A stretch of DNA of 64,000 nucleotides from Streptomyces sp. col6 (GCF_008042035.1 NZ_RDBL01000006.1:791741-855740), one strand, 5' to 3'. Counted from the stretch's first letter, positions 46,542 to 55,811 are shown. The notes: generated from the letters alone by a model not told the origin. Program-made: numbers and translations.

Positions 46542-47369
46542 ATGCATGCCACCGCCCTTGTTACCGGTGCCTCCTCCGGACTCGGCGCCGAGTTCGCCGC
46601 CCAACTCGCCGCCCGCGGCCACGATCTCGTCCTGGTGGCCCGCTCCGAGGATCGGCTCACCGCCCTCGCCGAGCGGCTGGAGGCCCAGCACGGTGTCCGC
46701 GCCCATGTCCTCGTCCAGGACCTCGCCGAGCCCGGCGCCGCCCGCGCGGTCGCCGAACGGCTCGACGAGCGCGGGCTGAGCATCGGCCTGCTCGTCAACA
46801 ACGCCGGGTTCGGCACCTGTGGCCGCTTCGAGGACATCGACGCCGGGCGGGACCACGACCAGCTGATGGTCAACGTCGTCGCGCTCGTCGGCCTCACCCA
46901 CGCGCTGCTCCCCGGCATGCTGGAGCGCCGGGCGGGCGCCGTCGTGAACGTCGCCTCCACCGCGGCCTTCCAGCCCGCCCCGTATTTCGCCGTCTACAGC
47001 TCGGCCAAGGCGTTCGTCCTGAACTTCGGGCTCTCCCTGCGGCAGGAGTGCCGCGGGCGGGGCGTGCGCGTGCTCACGGTCTGCCCCGGGCCCGTCGACA
47101 CCCCGTTCTTCGAGGCCATCGGGACCCGCGACGCGGCCGTCAACGGTTCGATGAGCACGCCGGAGCCGGTGGTGCGGGCCGCGCTGGCCGCGCTCGACCG
47201 CGACCGCGCCTACGTGACGCCCGGGTTCGGCAACGCCCTGGCCGCGCACCTGCCGCCGCGCCGGCCGCGCGCCCTGGTCGCGGCGTTCGCCGAGCGTGTC
47301 ACCCGCAAGGTCCTCGCCTCCTCGGGGGAGGCGGCGGACGCCTCACGCGCCGAGCGGTTCGCGGCGTGA
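46542..47369 (+). CDS. Short-chain dehydrogenase/reductase
   Basis: 275 residues (MHATALVTGASSGLGAEFAA). Classical SDR: cofactor motif TGASSGLG, NNAG (LLVNNAGFGTCG), catalytic Ser in VNVASTAAF, YxxxK in YSSAKAFV, and the CPGPVDTPFF loop. The acidic/basic residues after strand 2 (VARSEDRL) suggest NADP(H). The substrate is unknown; the closest general type is the SDR branch acting on lipids or ketones (YqjQ/DltE-like). Divergent from, and probably controlled by, the TetR gene. Confidence 0.9.
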   Translation: MHATALVTGASSGLGAEFAAQLAARGHDLVLVARSEDRLTALAERLEAQHGVRAHVLVQDLAEPGAARAVAERLDERGLSIGLLVNNAGFGTCGRFEDIDAGRDHDQLMVNVVALVGLTHALLPGMLERRAGAVVNVASTAAFQPAPYFAVYSSAKAFVLNFGLSLRQECRGRGVRVLTVCPGPVDTPFFEAIGTRDAAVNGSMSTPEPVVRAALAALDRDRAYVTPGFGNALAAHLPPRRPRALVAAFAERVTRKVLASSGEAADASRAERFAA

Positions 47370-47412
47370 GTGCGCCCGCCGGCCCGGCGGCCCGCACGGG
47401 CCACCCGGGCTG

Positions 47413-47449
47413 CGGCCCCTCCGCGGCGCGGGGCCGCCGCGGAGCGGCC
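47413..47449. terminator. Hairpin between convergent SDR and LPMO genes
   Basis: TCCGCGGCG (47420-47428) pairs with CGCCGCGGA (47435-47443), extended imperfectly by flanking GGCC sequences, in the 94-bp convergent gap. Confidence 0.5.
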
Positions 47450-47463
47450 GTATCCGATACGCG

Positions 47464-48174
47464 TCAGCAGGCGCCCAGGTCCTCCCACACGCCCCACTCG
47501 CCCGTCGTGCCCGGCTGGTCGCCCTGGACCCACCACTTGGCGCGCCAGGTGTGGCCGTTGTACGAGACCGTGTCGCCGCCGTTGTAGACGCGGCCGGCCT
47601 CCCAGGCCGACGCGGCGCAGTCGCCCGGGTCGCCGTCGCCGCCGCCGGGGGTGCCGCCCCCGCCGATCTGGAGGTCGATGCAGGCGTAGAACGCGTTGGC
47701 CGTGTCCGCGATGTTCCAGACGGCCAGGACCTTCTGGCGGCCGGTGTAGCTGCCGAAGTTCACGTGGTGGGTCTTGGTGGCGCCGGGCTGGGCGCCGTTG
47801 TCGTTGAACTCCGCGATCTTCGAGCCGCCGATGTAGTACTGCCAGGTGCTCGTCGCGTGACGGGCCGTCAGCGTCCAGGAGAAGTCGGCGGAGCTGCCGA
47901 CCGGGGTGGCCTTCCAGCCCTTGCTGTCGTTGTCCAGCTCGGCGAACTGGGAGTTCCCGCCGCTACAGCTCATGAGGCCCTTGGGGCCCTCGACGCTCTG
48001 CGGCTCGTACTTGATCTGGCCGCAGTCGACGACGCCCGACGCGCACTGCGCCTGGCGGCTCGGCGGCGAGGAGACGTATCCGTGCGCACTGGCCGTGGTG
48101 GCGGGCAGGACCACCGCGAGCAGGGGGGCGACTCCCGCACCGAGCACGAGGGCCAGTTTTCGCTTCGCGTTCAT
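47464..48174 (-). CDS. Secreted lytic polysaccharide monooxygenase (AA10) with CBM5/12 chitin-binding domain
   Basis: 236 residues; AAGGAG 5 nt before the ATG. The signal peptide ends TTASA so that His31 (HGYVSSPPSRQAQC) becomes the mature N-terminus, the first half of the copper histidine brace; the second His lies in the TKTHHVNFGSYTG region. Other AA10 blocks: DCGQIKYEPQSVEGPKG, FSWTLTARHATSTWQYYI, VLAVWNIADTANAFYACIDL. After a Gly-rich linker, a CBM5/12 module (~187-236: SAWEAGRVYNGGDTVSYNGHTWRAKWW) binds chitin. It oxidatively cleaves crystalline chitin. A DasR-like box lies 229 nt upstream. Confidence 0.94.
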   Translation of the reverse strand: MNAKRKLALVLGAGVAPLLAVVLPATTASAHGYVSSPPSRQAQCASGVVDCGQIKYEPQSVEGPKGLMSCSGGNSQFAELDNDSKGWKATPVGSSADFSWTLTARHATSTWQYYIGGSKIAEFNDNGAQPGATKTHHVNFGSYTGRQKVLAVWNIADTANAFYACIDLQIGGGGTPGGGDGDPGDCAASAWEAGRVYNGGDTVSYNGHTWRAKWWVQGDQPGTTGEWGVWEDLGAC

Positions 48175-48470
48175 GCCAACTCCTTCGCTGAGGACTGCCG
48201 CGGGGTGACGGCAGCGGTCGGACGCGCCCGCACCGGCGGTGGCCATGTTCTGGGGGGTCGGCCGGGGTGGGGCACGCGTACGGCCGGTGGCGAGGGGGCG
48301 CCGCCCGCAGCCCTTCGCACGCCGTCGGTCGCTCGGGGGAATCGCTCGGAGCGGCCGCGGCTCACCTGGGCCCGTCCGGTCGTTCGCGGTCGGACAGGCC
48401 CTAGGTCTAGACCATACTCATGGGCGTGTACTCGTCAATAGCGCCTAGGGGTACGGGTGTTGAGGAGCGG
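48175..48470. other. 296-bp upstream region of the LPMO gene, no ORF
   Basis: No gene on either strand. It holds the DasR-like box at 48401-48416 and a run of G+C-rich sequence. The LuxR-type gene ends at its right edge on the same strand, so the region serves the LPMO only. Confidence 0.6.
48401..48416. promoter_or_regulatory. DasR-type operator (dre) upstream of the LPMO gene
   Basis: The core AGGTCTAGACCA (48403-48414) matches the DasR consensus TGGTCTAGACCA at 11 of 12 positions, with an exact GGTCTAGACC palindrome. DasR represses chitin and N-acetylglucosamine genes in Streptomyces until glucosamine-6-phosphate releases it (family knowledge). Confidence 0.72.
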
Positions 48471-51320
48471 TCACGCCGCCGGGCGGGTCATCACGATCCG
48501 GGTGATCTCCACCCGCGACCGCGCGCCCAGCTTGCGGTAGGCGCGGGTGAGAGCCGCCTCCACGGTCTTCACGCTGAGCGTCAGGCCCGCCGCGATCTCG
48601 CGGTTGGTGGCGCCCTGGGCCACCCGCGCCACCACGCTGCGCTCGGTCGAACTCAGCCGCTCCGGCCACGCGATGGCGTCCGGACGCGGCAGCGGCGCCT
48701 CCCCGGCCCGGTCCCGCTCGGCCCGCACGCCCGCCACCCACGCCCGCGCCCCGGCCGCCGTGAAGACGCGCAGGGCTCGGGCGAAGGCGGTGTGGGAGGC
48801 GTCCTCGTCGCCGAGGCGGCGGCGGACCCGGCCCAGTGCGACCCGGGTACGGGCCTCCTCCAGCGCGTATCCCGCCGCCTGCAGGCGCGCCGCCGCCTCC
48901 TCGTAGCCCCGGGCCGCCGCCTCCAGCCCGCCCCGCTCCTCGCAGACCGTCGCCGCCGCGCGGTCCAGCGTGGCGAGGACGCCGGTGCGGCCGAGCCGGA
49001 CGGCCTGGGCGCGGGCCCGGTCGATGACGGACTCCGCCTCGTCCACGGCTCCGCTGCGGGCCAGGGCCTCCGCGAGGTCGGCGTGCCAGCGACGGGTCGC
49101 CGGGTCGCCCTGACCCTGCGCGCTCTCCATCTCGCCCGTACGGCGCAGCAGCCGGGCCGCACGCGCGTACTCGCCGCTGAACAGCCTGATCCGGCCCTCC
49201 GCGTGCAGCGCCCTGGGCAGGAACAGCCGGTCGTCGTCGTCCTCGCTGTGCCGCCGCGCCGCCTCCGCCGCCGCAAGGGCCTCGCCCAGGCTGCCGCCCG
49301 CGGTCTCGGCCAGCGCGACCGCGTACCAGGCGGGCCCCTGGCTCAGCCCCGCCCGCTCCGCGATCCGCAGGCTCTGCCGGGCCATCGACAGCGCCTGGCG
49401 GCACCGGCCGCGCTGGATCTCCAGCTGGGCGAGGCCGATCAGACACTGGCTCAGACAGTCCGCCGAACCCCGCTGCCGCAGCGTGTACACCAGCGTCCGC
49501 AGCTCCGTGCGGGCCTCGTCGAGCTGGTCGTGCGCCAGGTGGAAGCGGTGCTTCAGATAGATCGGCCCGTTGTGGTGGCTCATCGCGTACGCGTCGTGCG
49601 GCGCGGCCAGGGCCGCGGCGAGCGTCGACTCCGCCCCGGGCAGCCCGAGGAACAGCTCCAGCGCCGCCTGCTGGGTCAGCGCCAGCACCTCGGTGCGCCG
49701 GTCGCCCGCCCGCGCGGCGAGCCCGGCGGCCCGTGCGGCGTGGTCGCGCGCCCGCCCGGCCGAGCCGCCCACCATCCAGGCGTGCCAGCTCATCCGGTAG
49801 TGGAGCGGCGCCAGCAGCCCGGGGTCCTCGCCCGCGTCCCGCACCGCCTGCGGGAAGACGTCCGCGATCTCCGCCATCGCCTGGCCCGACGCGTCCACGA
49901 CCACCGTCCAGGCCCGCACCCGGTCGGCGGCCCGTCCGGCGTCCTCCAGCACCTCGTACGCCAGCTCCCGGGCGAAGTCGAGGTCGCCCGCGTCCAGCGC
50001 GTCCTCGGCGGCGGTCAGCCGGCGGACCGTGCCGGTGCGCGCCCCGTCGGCCGGGGTGTGCCGTGCCGCCAGCCGGCCGAGCCGGGCCGCCGTGCCCGGC
50101 TCGCCCCGGCGCCGGGCCGCCGACGCCGCCTCGACGAGCCGGTCCGCGACCACCGGGTCCGAGCCCGCCGCCAGCCGGGCGAGGTGCTGGGCCCGCTCCA
50201 CCGGGTCGTCGGCCGCCTCGGCCAGGGCGCGGTGCGCCTCCATCCGCAGCGCGTACGGGGCCCGCGCCTCCAGCACCATCGGCGTGAGCGGGTCGGTGAA
50301 CCGGAGCGCGCCCCGGTCCGGCGGGGCCAGCAGCCCGTGCCGTACACAGAGGTCGATGTCGGCCGCCGCCTGCCGGCAGCCCGCCCGGCGCAGCAGCTCC
50401 ACCGTCGGGTGCACCGCCGCACCCGCGGTGAGCAGCAGCTTCCGGGCCCGCCCCGGCAGGGCCGCCAGCCGGTCGAGCACGGGCCGGCTCAGGGATTCGG
50501 GGACCGGCAGCGGCTCCGAGGAGTCGGGGAGCGGCGATCCGGCGGCGGTGGATTCGTGGAGCCCGGCGGCCAGTTCCAGAGCCGTACGGGGGTTGCCGGA
50601 GGCGGCCTCGTGCAGACGGGCGACGAGCTGCCGGGGCCAGGACGGGCCGCCGTGCACGCCGTGCGCGTCGAGCACGCCGGCGATCTCGCGCACGGTCATC
50701 GGCGGCAGCGGCAGCGTGCGCACCGGCTGCGGGCACAGTTCGCGGGCTGGCGCCGTGTCCGGGCCCCGGCCGCCGTGGGGCGAGGTGCGCAGGGTGGCGA
50801 GCACGGCGTGGTGCGGCCCGGCGCGCCGGGCCAGGAACACCAGCACCCGGGCCGTCGGCTCGTCCAGCCACTGCACGTCGTCGACGACGAGCAGCAACGG
50901 GCCGGTGGTGGCGAGCGCGGCCAGCACCTTGCGTACGGCGAGGCGCAGGACGAGCGCGTCGCGGCCGGTGCCGGGGCCGGCGCCTGCGGGCGGGGTGCGG
51001 CGCAGCAGCGCGCCTTCGAGCACGGCGCGCTCATGGGCCGCCAGGCCGTCCAGGGCCTCGTCGCCGGCCGTGGCCAGCAGGTCGATCAGCCCGAGGTACG
51101 GGCTGTCCCGGTCGGACGGGGACGGCGAACAGCGCAGGACGCGGTGGCCGCGCGCCGCGAGGCCGTCCGCGAGGCGGGCGGCCGTGGTGCTCCTGCCGAT
51201 GCCCTCCGGGCCGGTGAGGAGGAGGGAGCCGCCGCCCTCCAGATGGGCGCGCAGGGTGTCGCGCAGAGCGGTGCGTGCGCCCTCGGGCGTACGGGAGCGG
51301 TCGGTTCCGGTGCGGGTCAT
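48471..51320 (-). CDS. Large LuxR-family ATPase regulator (LAL type)
   Basis: 949 residues (MTRTGTDRSRTPEGARTALR), with AAGGGG 5 nt upstream. N-terminal AAA/STAND ATPase: Walker A-like GPEGIGRST (~35), where the usual Lys is Arg, and Walker B LLLVVDDVQWLD (~135). A long central TPR-like helical repeat region follows (~450-850), and a C-terminal LuxR HTH: LSSTERSVVARVAQGATNREIAAGLTLSVKTVEAALTRAYRKLGARSRVEI. LAL regulators usually activate catabolic or secondary-metabolite genes. It lies between the LPMO and M4 protease, both on the same strand; control of these is possible but unproven. Confidence 0.9.
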   Translation of the reverse strand: MTRTGTDRSRTPEGARTALRDTLRAHLEGGGSLLLTGPEGIGRSTTAARLADGLAARGHRVLRCSPSPSDRDSPYLGLIDLLATAGDEALDGLAAHERAVLEGALLRRTPPAGAGPGTGRDALVLRLAVRKVLAALATTGPLLLVVDDVQWLDEPTARVLVFLARRAGPHHAVLATLRTSPHGGRGPDTAPARELCPQPVRTLPLPPMTVREIAGVLDAHGVHGGPSWPRQLVARLHEAASGNPRTALELAAGLHESTAAGSPLPDSSEPLPVPESLSRPVLDRLAALPGRARKLLLTAGAAVHPTVELLRRAGCRQAAADIDLCVRHGLLAPPDRGALRFTDPLTPMVLEARAPYALRMEAHRALAEAADDPVERAQHLARLAAGSDPVVADRLVEAASAARRRGEPGTAARLGRLAARHTPADGARTGTVRRLTAAEDALDAGDLDFARELAYEVLEDAGRAADRVRAWTVVVDASGQAMAEIADVFPQAVRDAGEDPGLLAPLHYRMSWHAWMVGGSAGRARDHAARAAGLAARAGDRRTEVLALTQQAALELFLGLPGAESTLAAALAAPHDAYAMSHHNGPIYLKHRFHLAHDQLDEARTELRTLVYTLRQRGSADCLSQCLIGLAQLEIQRGRCRQALSMARQSLRIAERAGLSQGPAWYAVALAETAGGSLGEALAAAEAARRHSEDDDDRLFLPRALHAEGRIRLFSGEYARAARLLRRTGEMESAQGQGDPATRRWHADLAEALARSGAVDEAESVIDRARAQAVRLGRTGVLATLDRAAATVCEERGGLEAAARGYEEAAARLQAAGYALEEARTRVALGRVRRRLGDEDASHTAFARALRVFTAAGARAWVAGVRAERDRAGEAPLPRPDAIAWPERLSSTERSVVARVAQGATNREIAAGLTLSVKTVEAALTRAYRKLGARSRVEITRIVMTRPAA

Positions 51321-51509
51321 CGGGGCCCCTTCGCGCGCAGCCTTCTGCCCCCGCTGCCCGTGCAGCGGGGCCCGCCCATGACCGGCCCCGAGGTTAGGGC
51401 CAGGCGGGGGAGAGGTCAACGGGGCCTCGGCGCGGGGGTGTTGGCCACGGGCGGGCGCTCACCGCGCCCGCCCGCGCCCCCGCGCCGTGCACGGTGGTCG
51501 GTCAGCGGC

Positions 51510-53690
51510 TCAGCACGTGCCCCCATCCGTCCAGACGGCCCAGGAGCCCGGGGCGCCCGGTTCCGCGCCCGTCGAGTACCACTGGGATGTGTAGGTGCGG
51601 CCGTTGTACGCGACCCGGTCGCCCGGGGCGTACGGGGTGGTCGCGCTCCAGGCCGGCAGGTCGCCGCAGCCGCCCGGCGGGTTGCCGTCGCCGTTGACGG
51701 TCCAGGTGAAGGCGGCCGAGCCGGTGGCGCCGGCGGTGTTCTTCGCGGTGACGGTCACGGACGAGGTGCCCGCGGTGGTCGGGGTGCCGGTGATGCGGCC
51801 GGTCGAGGCGTTGACCGACAGGCCGGCGGGCAGGCCGCTCGCGCTGTAGGTGAGGGTGGAGCCGCCCGGGTCGCTCGCCTGGATCTGGAGCGAGACGGCG
51901 GTGCCGACGGCGGTCGTCTGGTTGCCGGGACTGGTCACCGAGGGCGAGCCGGGCTGGCTGCCGCAGGTGCCGGGGACCGGGTCCGCGCCGGTGACGGAGA
52001 CCGCCGCCCAGGCGGCCTCGATGGTGTTGTACTCGGTGCAGTGGGCGCCGTAGAGGTCGGCCGCCGCCTTCAGCGAGTCGATGCGGGCCTGGTGGTAGTT
52101 CTCCCGGCTGTTGGCGTACGAGGCCAGCGCCTTGAACCAGATCTTGCCGGCCTTGTCGTTGCCGATGCCGGTCACTGTGGAGTTGTTGCAGGTCGGGCTG
52201 TTCCCGTAACCGTGGTTGCCGCTGCCGACGGAGGCGAGGAAGAACCAGTGGTTGAGCGGGCCCATCGAGTAGTGCGGGTCCAGGCCGCCGTTGCCGCTGT
52301 TCCAGCAGTCGGGCGAGGAGCCGTCCAGCGAGGGCTGGTTCATCCAGCGCAGCGGCTGGTTGTTGCCGCTGATGTTGATCAGCTCGCCCATGGTGTAGTC
52401 GGGCTGGTCCACGGGGTTGTTCGCGTAGAACTCGACCAGCGTGCCGAAGATGTCGCTGGTGCCCTCGTTCATGCCGCCGGTCTCGCCGGTCTCGTCCCAG
52501 CCGGTGAGCGCGCCGCTGACGCCGTGCGCCATCTCGTGGCCGGCGACGTCGAGTTCGACCAGCGGGCGCTGGTTGCCCTGGCCGTCGCCGTACGTCATCT
52601 GGCTGCCGTCCCAGAAGGCGTTCACGTACGCGTTGCCGTAGTGGGTCCGCGAGGGCACGCCCCGGCCGTCGCCGAAGATGCCGTTGCGGCCGTGGGCGGT
52701 CTTGAAGTAGTCGTACGTCTTCGCCGCCCCGTAGTGCGCGTCGACGCCGGCCGACGCGGGGTCGCCGGGGGAGCCCGTGCCGAAGGTTCCGGTGCTGCTG
52801 GTGAACACCGAACCGGTGCCGCTGGTCGCGTGGTTGAGGTTGGTCGTGTAGCCGTTGCCGTGCGACGGGTCTTGGAGGGAGTAGCCGCTGCCGGACTGCG
52901 TGGCGTCCAGCGACACCTGACCGCTGTAGATCGACCGGCCGGTGACCGTGGTGGCGGCCGCGGACGGCGCGGGTGCGGCGGACTTCGCAGCGGTGGCCGT
53001 ACGAGCCGGGCCGGCCGGACCCGCCGGTGCGAAGGTGCTCACCTCGTCCCTGGTGCGCAGGACCTTGCCGGAGTGGGCGTCCACCAGGACGTGCAGCCGG
53101 CTCGGGGTCTGGTCCGCGCGGACACCGCTGACCACGGTCTCCCAGACCAGGGCGGAGTCGTCCCCGTCGAGTTGCACGGCCAGGTGCGGCGCGGACACCG
53201 CGTCGACCGAGCCGGTGAACGCCTTCTCCGAGAGCCGGGAGGCGCGCGAGGCGGTCAGCCCGGGTTCGGTGGACAGGGTGGGCGCGGCCTCGGCGGCGCT
53301 GGTCAGCGACGCGTACGTGCCGTCCTTCTTCAGCCGTACGACGACATCGCCGCCGTACGCCGGCAGGCCCTTGTACGTCCGGTCGAAGCGCACGGAGGCG
53401 GAGCCGTCGCGGTCGACCACCAGGTTCCGGACCGTGAAGGCCTCCGAGGCGCCGCGGTGCGCGGCCCGCCCGTGCGCCGACAGGGCCTTCTTCGCGTCGG
53501 CCTCGACATCGCGGCGGACGGCGGCCGAGGGATTCGTCGTGTACGGGGCCGGGGCGAAGGCCCGGGGGCCGGCGGCGGGCGCGGGTGCGGGCGGTGCGGG
53601 GGCGGCCGTCGCGCCGGGGAGCGCGAGGGCCGAGGCGCACGCGCAGGCCAGCGTGGCCGTCAGAAGCCTTGCGGTTCTTCGTATGTACAT
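51510..53690 (-). CDS. Secreted M4 metallopeptidase with Ig-like and CBM5/12 domains
   Basis: 726 residues. Signal peptide (MYIRRTARLLTATLACACAS, to ~30), a propeptide with FTP/PepSY-like inhibitor segments (~40-215), then a thermolysin-type catalytic domain: the zinc motif VAGHEMAHGVSG (~383), the distal Glu in GGMNEGTSDIFG, and the active-site His in the VDQPDY...SMGPLNHWF region. A He_PIG/cadherin-like domain (~585-670) and a C-terminal CBM5/12 (SATTPYAPGDRVAYNGRTYT) complete it. The same chitin-binding module type occurs on the LPMO at 47464. Probably strips protein from chitin-rich material. Confidence 0.93.
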   Translation of the reverse strand: MYIRRTARLLTATLACACASALALPGATAAPAPPAPAPAAGPRAFAPAPYTTNPSAAVRRDVEADAKKALSAHGRAAHRGASEAFTVRNLVVDRDGSASVRFDRTYKGLPAYGGDVVVRLKKDGTYASLTSAAEAAPTLSTEPGLTASRASRLSEKAFTGSVDAVSAPHLAVQLDGDDSALVWETVVSGVRADQTPSRLHVLVDAHSGKVLRTRDEVSTFAPAGPAGPARTATAAKSAAPAPSAAATTVTGRSIYSGQVSLDATQSGSGYSLQDPSHGNGYTTNLNHATSGTGSVFTSSTGTFGTGSPGDPASAGVDAHYGAAKTYDYFKTAHGRNGIFGDGRGVPSRTHYGNAYVNAFWDGSQMTYGDGQGNQRPLVELDVAGHEMAHGVSGALTGWDETGETGGMNEGTSDIFGTLVEFYANNPVDQPDYTMGELINISGNNQPLRWMNQPSLDGSSPDCWNSGNGGLDPHYSMGPLNHWFFLASVGSGNHGYGNSPTCNNSTVTGIGNDKAGKIWFKALASYANSRENYHQARIDSLKAAADLYGAHCTEYNTIEAAWAAVSVTGADPVPGTCGSQPGSPSVTSPGNQTTAVGTAVSLQIQASDPGGSTLTYSASGLPAGLSVNASTGRITGTPTTAGTSSVTVTAKNTAGATGSAAFTWTVNGDGNPPGGCGDLPAWSATTPYAPGDRVAYNGRTYTSQWYSTGAEPGAPGSWAVWTDGGTC

Positions 53691-54028
53691 AGGAACGGGG
53701 GTGTCCTTTCACCTCGTACAGGCGGAATCCGGCCGCCGCTCCGTGGGGTGGTGGGGCGGTGCCGACGCACGAGTGTGGGGAGCCGGCCGGCGCGGCTGCC
53801 AGGCACCGGGCGAAGACCGAGGGGTTTCCCTATGCGGGGTTCCGGCGCCCGTGCCGCCGCGATTGGACTGGACCAAATCTGGGCAGCGCTCTTGTCAGCG
53901 TGGCCGGAAGTGGGCAGGATCTTTCACGCGATCTCCCGAAGTGTCAGGAAACCTGCACACACGGGGAGTTGGGCGGATCGCTGCGAGTTCCACATCACTG
54001 GACCCACCCACTGGACCCAAGGAGTCTC
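53691..54028. other. 338-bp divergent intergenic region with a DasR-like box
   Basis: No convincing gene. It separates the M4 protease (minus) from the small secreted protein (plus) and carries TGGACTGGACCA at 53864-53875, plus presumed promoters for both. A/T-richer stretches occur between 53900 and 54010. Confidence 0.55.
53864..53875. promoter_or_regulatory. Weaker DasR-like box between the M4 protease and small secreted protein genes
   Basis: TGGACTGGACCA, inside TTGGACTGGACCAA, differs by one base from the TGGTCTGGACCA core found before the chitinase gene. It lies 173 nt from the protease start and 153 nt from the small gene start, so it could affect either. Confidence 0.45.
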
Positions 54029-54355
54029 ATGTTCGGGAAGCGCAGTGTGATCGGTACCGCGGCCGTTGCCATGACCGCTGTCGGCGCGATGCTGACGGCG
54101 GCTCCGTCCGCCCAGGCGGCGCCGACCGGCTGCACGGTCACCTACGGGAGCGGCGCGGGCAGCACGATGACCAGCCTGTGCACCGGCGGCACCGGGCACC
54201 ACCGGATCCACGCGGTCCTCAGAGCCCTGGACCCGCGCCTTCCGCAGCGGATCGTCCTCGGCGACTGGGCCCCGGCCGGCCAGGCGTCCGTCGCCACCAA
54301 CCCCTGGGGCTCCGGATACATCCAGTCCATCTGGTCGGAGACCGTCGACTGGTGA
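54029..54355 (+). CDS. Small secreted protein of unknown function
   Basis: 108 residues (MFGKRSVIGTAAVAMTAVGA), AAGGAG 4 nt before the ATG. The Sec signal ends SAQA (~30). The mature ~78-residue part starts APTGCTVTYGSGAGSTMTSLC with two cysteines that could form a disulfide, and ends WGSGYIQSIWSETVDW. I do not recognise a family. Its place between a chitin-binding protease and a chitinase, with a DasR-like box upstream, suggests a role at the chitin surface (inference). Confidence 0.72.
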   Translation: MFGKRSVIGTAAVAMTAVGAMLTAAPSAQAAPTGCTVTYGSGAGSTMTSLCTGGTGHHRIHAVLRALDPRLPQRIVLGDWAPAGQASVATNPWGSGYIQSIWSETVDW

Positions 54356-54367
54356 CCGTACGCACGA

Positions 54368-54403
54368 CCGAGGGGCGGCCGCCGGTGCGCGGCCGCCCCT
54401 CGG
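54368..54403. terminator. Bidirectional terminator, perfect 15-bp stem
   Basis: CCGAGGGGCGGCCGC (54368-54382) pairs with GCGGCCGCCCCTCGG (54389-54403) around CGGTGC, between the convergent small-secreted-protein and chitinase genes. Confidence 0.85.
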
Positions 54404-54412
54404 GGGTGTTCA

Positions 54413-55798
54413 CTACCGGCGGGAGAGCCCGCGGTCGACGGCCGTGATCAGCTCGCCGTTCTCGGTGTCCCCGTCCAGCGACCAGAACATCGCGCCGCCC
54501 AGGCGGTGGTCGCGGATGTATGCGGACTTGGCGCGCAGCACCTGCGGGTCGTCGTACGTCCACAGCGTGGTGCCGTCGAACAGCCAGGCGCTGCCGTCGC
54601 GGACGTTGCGGTGGACCTTGTACGTACCGGAATCGGCCAGCTTCTTCAGGGCCTTGTAGTCCTCGTAACCGGCCGCCCAGGTCGCCGGGGCGGGGCCCGC
54701 CGCCGGCTGCCCCAGACCGTCGCCGCCGCCGGTCACACCGGTCCAGCCCTGGCCGTAGAAGGGCATGCCCATCACCAGTTTGCGCGCCGGGGCGCCGCGC
54801 TTCAGCCAGTCCCGCACGGTTCGGTCGACGCTGTAGTCGCCCTTCGCGTACAGCGCGGACTGCTGGGCGGTCCTCGCCTCGCCGGAGACGTGGAAGTCGT
54901 AGCCCTGGAGGTTCACGAAGTCGAAGTCCCGCATGATGCGCGGCACGTCGAAGCCGGCGTCGATCTTCTCGGGCGAGGCCGGGACGAACGCCGAGAGGTC
55001 GTAGTGCTTGGGCTTCGCGCCGTGGTGTCCGCCCTTCCGGTCCTGGGCGGCCTTCTTCGCGTACGCGTCGAGCTGGGTGCGGAACTCGTGGACCAGGGCG
55101 GTGAAGTTCCGCTTGTCCTCCGGGCGGTACACCGTGTCGGTGTCACCGGCCGATCCCGGCCATTCCCAGTCGATGTCGATGCCGTCGAAGAGGCCGGCCG
55201 CCGCCCCCTTGCCGCCGCGCGTCCCGTCCACCGGCAGGTTGCCCTTGATGTACAGGTCGATGCAGGAGGAGACAAGCGCCTTGCGGGAGGCGGCGGTGCG
55301 GGCCGCGTCGGAGAAGTGGGTGGACCAGCTCCAGCCGCCGAGCGAGATCATGACCTTGAGGCCGGGGTGCTCGGCCTTGAGCTTGCGCAGCTGGTTGAAG
55401 TTGCCCGCGAGCGCCTGGTCGTCGGTGTCGGCGACTCCGTCCACGGAGCCGGCCGCGTCGAGCGGACGCACGTAGTCCGCCCAGGCGTCGGCCTCGCCGG
55501 GCACGTTGCCCGTGAAGCACGTGCCGTCCGCGCTCACGTTGCCGAACGAGTAGTTGACATGGGTGAGTTTGGCCGCGGTGCCGCTCGTCTCCAGATCCTT
55601 GACCTGGAAGTCGCGCCCGTAGACGCCCCATTGGGTGAAATAGCCGACGCGCTTGTAGGCGGGCGCCGAGCCGTGGTGGCCCGTGCCGCCGTGGCCCGTA
55701 CCGTGTCCGGACGAGGCGTTGGCGGCGGGGGAGAGGGAGGCCGCGAGCGAGAAGGCGCAGGCGGCGATGGCGAGTGAAGACAGGGTTCTTCGACGCAT
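54413..55798 (-). CDS. Secreted GH18 chitinase
   Basis: 461 residues (MRRRTLSSLAIAACAFSLAA). Signal peptide to ~28, a short Gly/His-rich linker (GHGTGHGGTGHHG), then the GH18 barrel: KVMISLGGWSWSTHFSDAA and the catalytic DGIDIDWEWP (DxxDxDxE, ~205), with VNLQGYDFHV, MGMPFYGQGW and GGAMFWSLDGD. No carbohydrate-binding module, so it probably acts on soluble or loosened chains (subfamily A type with an insertion before the DAYAKKAAQ region). A DasR-type box lies 15 nt upstream of the start. Divergent from the GntR/UTRA regulator. Confidence 0.95.
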   Translation of the reverse strand: MRRRTLSSLAIAACAFSLAASLSPAANASSGHGTGHGGTGHHGSAPAYKRVGYFTQWGVYGRDFQVKDLETSGTAAKLTHVNYSFGNVSADGTCFTGNVPGEADAWADYVRPLDAAGSVDGVADTDDQALAGNFNQLRKLKAEHPGLKVMISLGGWSWSTHFSDAARTAASRKALVSSCIDLYIKGNLPVDGTRGGKGAAAGLFDGIDIDWEWPGSAGDTDTVYRPEDKRNFTALVHEFRTQLDAYAKKAAQDRKGGHHGAKPKHYDLSAFVPASPEKIDAGFDVPRIMRDFDFVNLQGYDFHVSGEARTAQQSALYAKGDYSVDRTVRDWLKRGAPARKLVMGMPFYGQGWTGVTGGGDGLGQPAAGPAPATWAAGYEDYKALKKLADSGTYKVHRNVRDGSAWLFDGTTLWTYDDPQVLRAKSAYIRDHRLGGAMFWSLDGDTENGELITAVDRGLSRR

Positions 55799-55811
55799 GA
55801 GGCCAGAAGTT

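Noticed and set aside
48420..54050. Plus-strand frame of nearly 1900 codons across the LuxR-type and M4 genes
   Set aside because: Opposite strand of two clearly recognisable genes; the composition is shadow-like and no domain is found.
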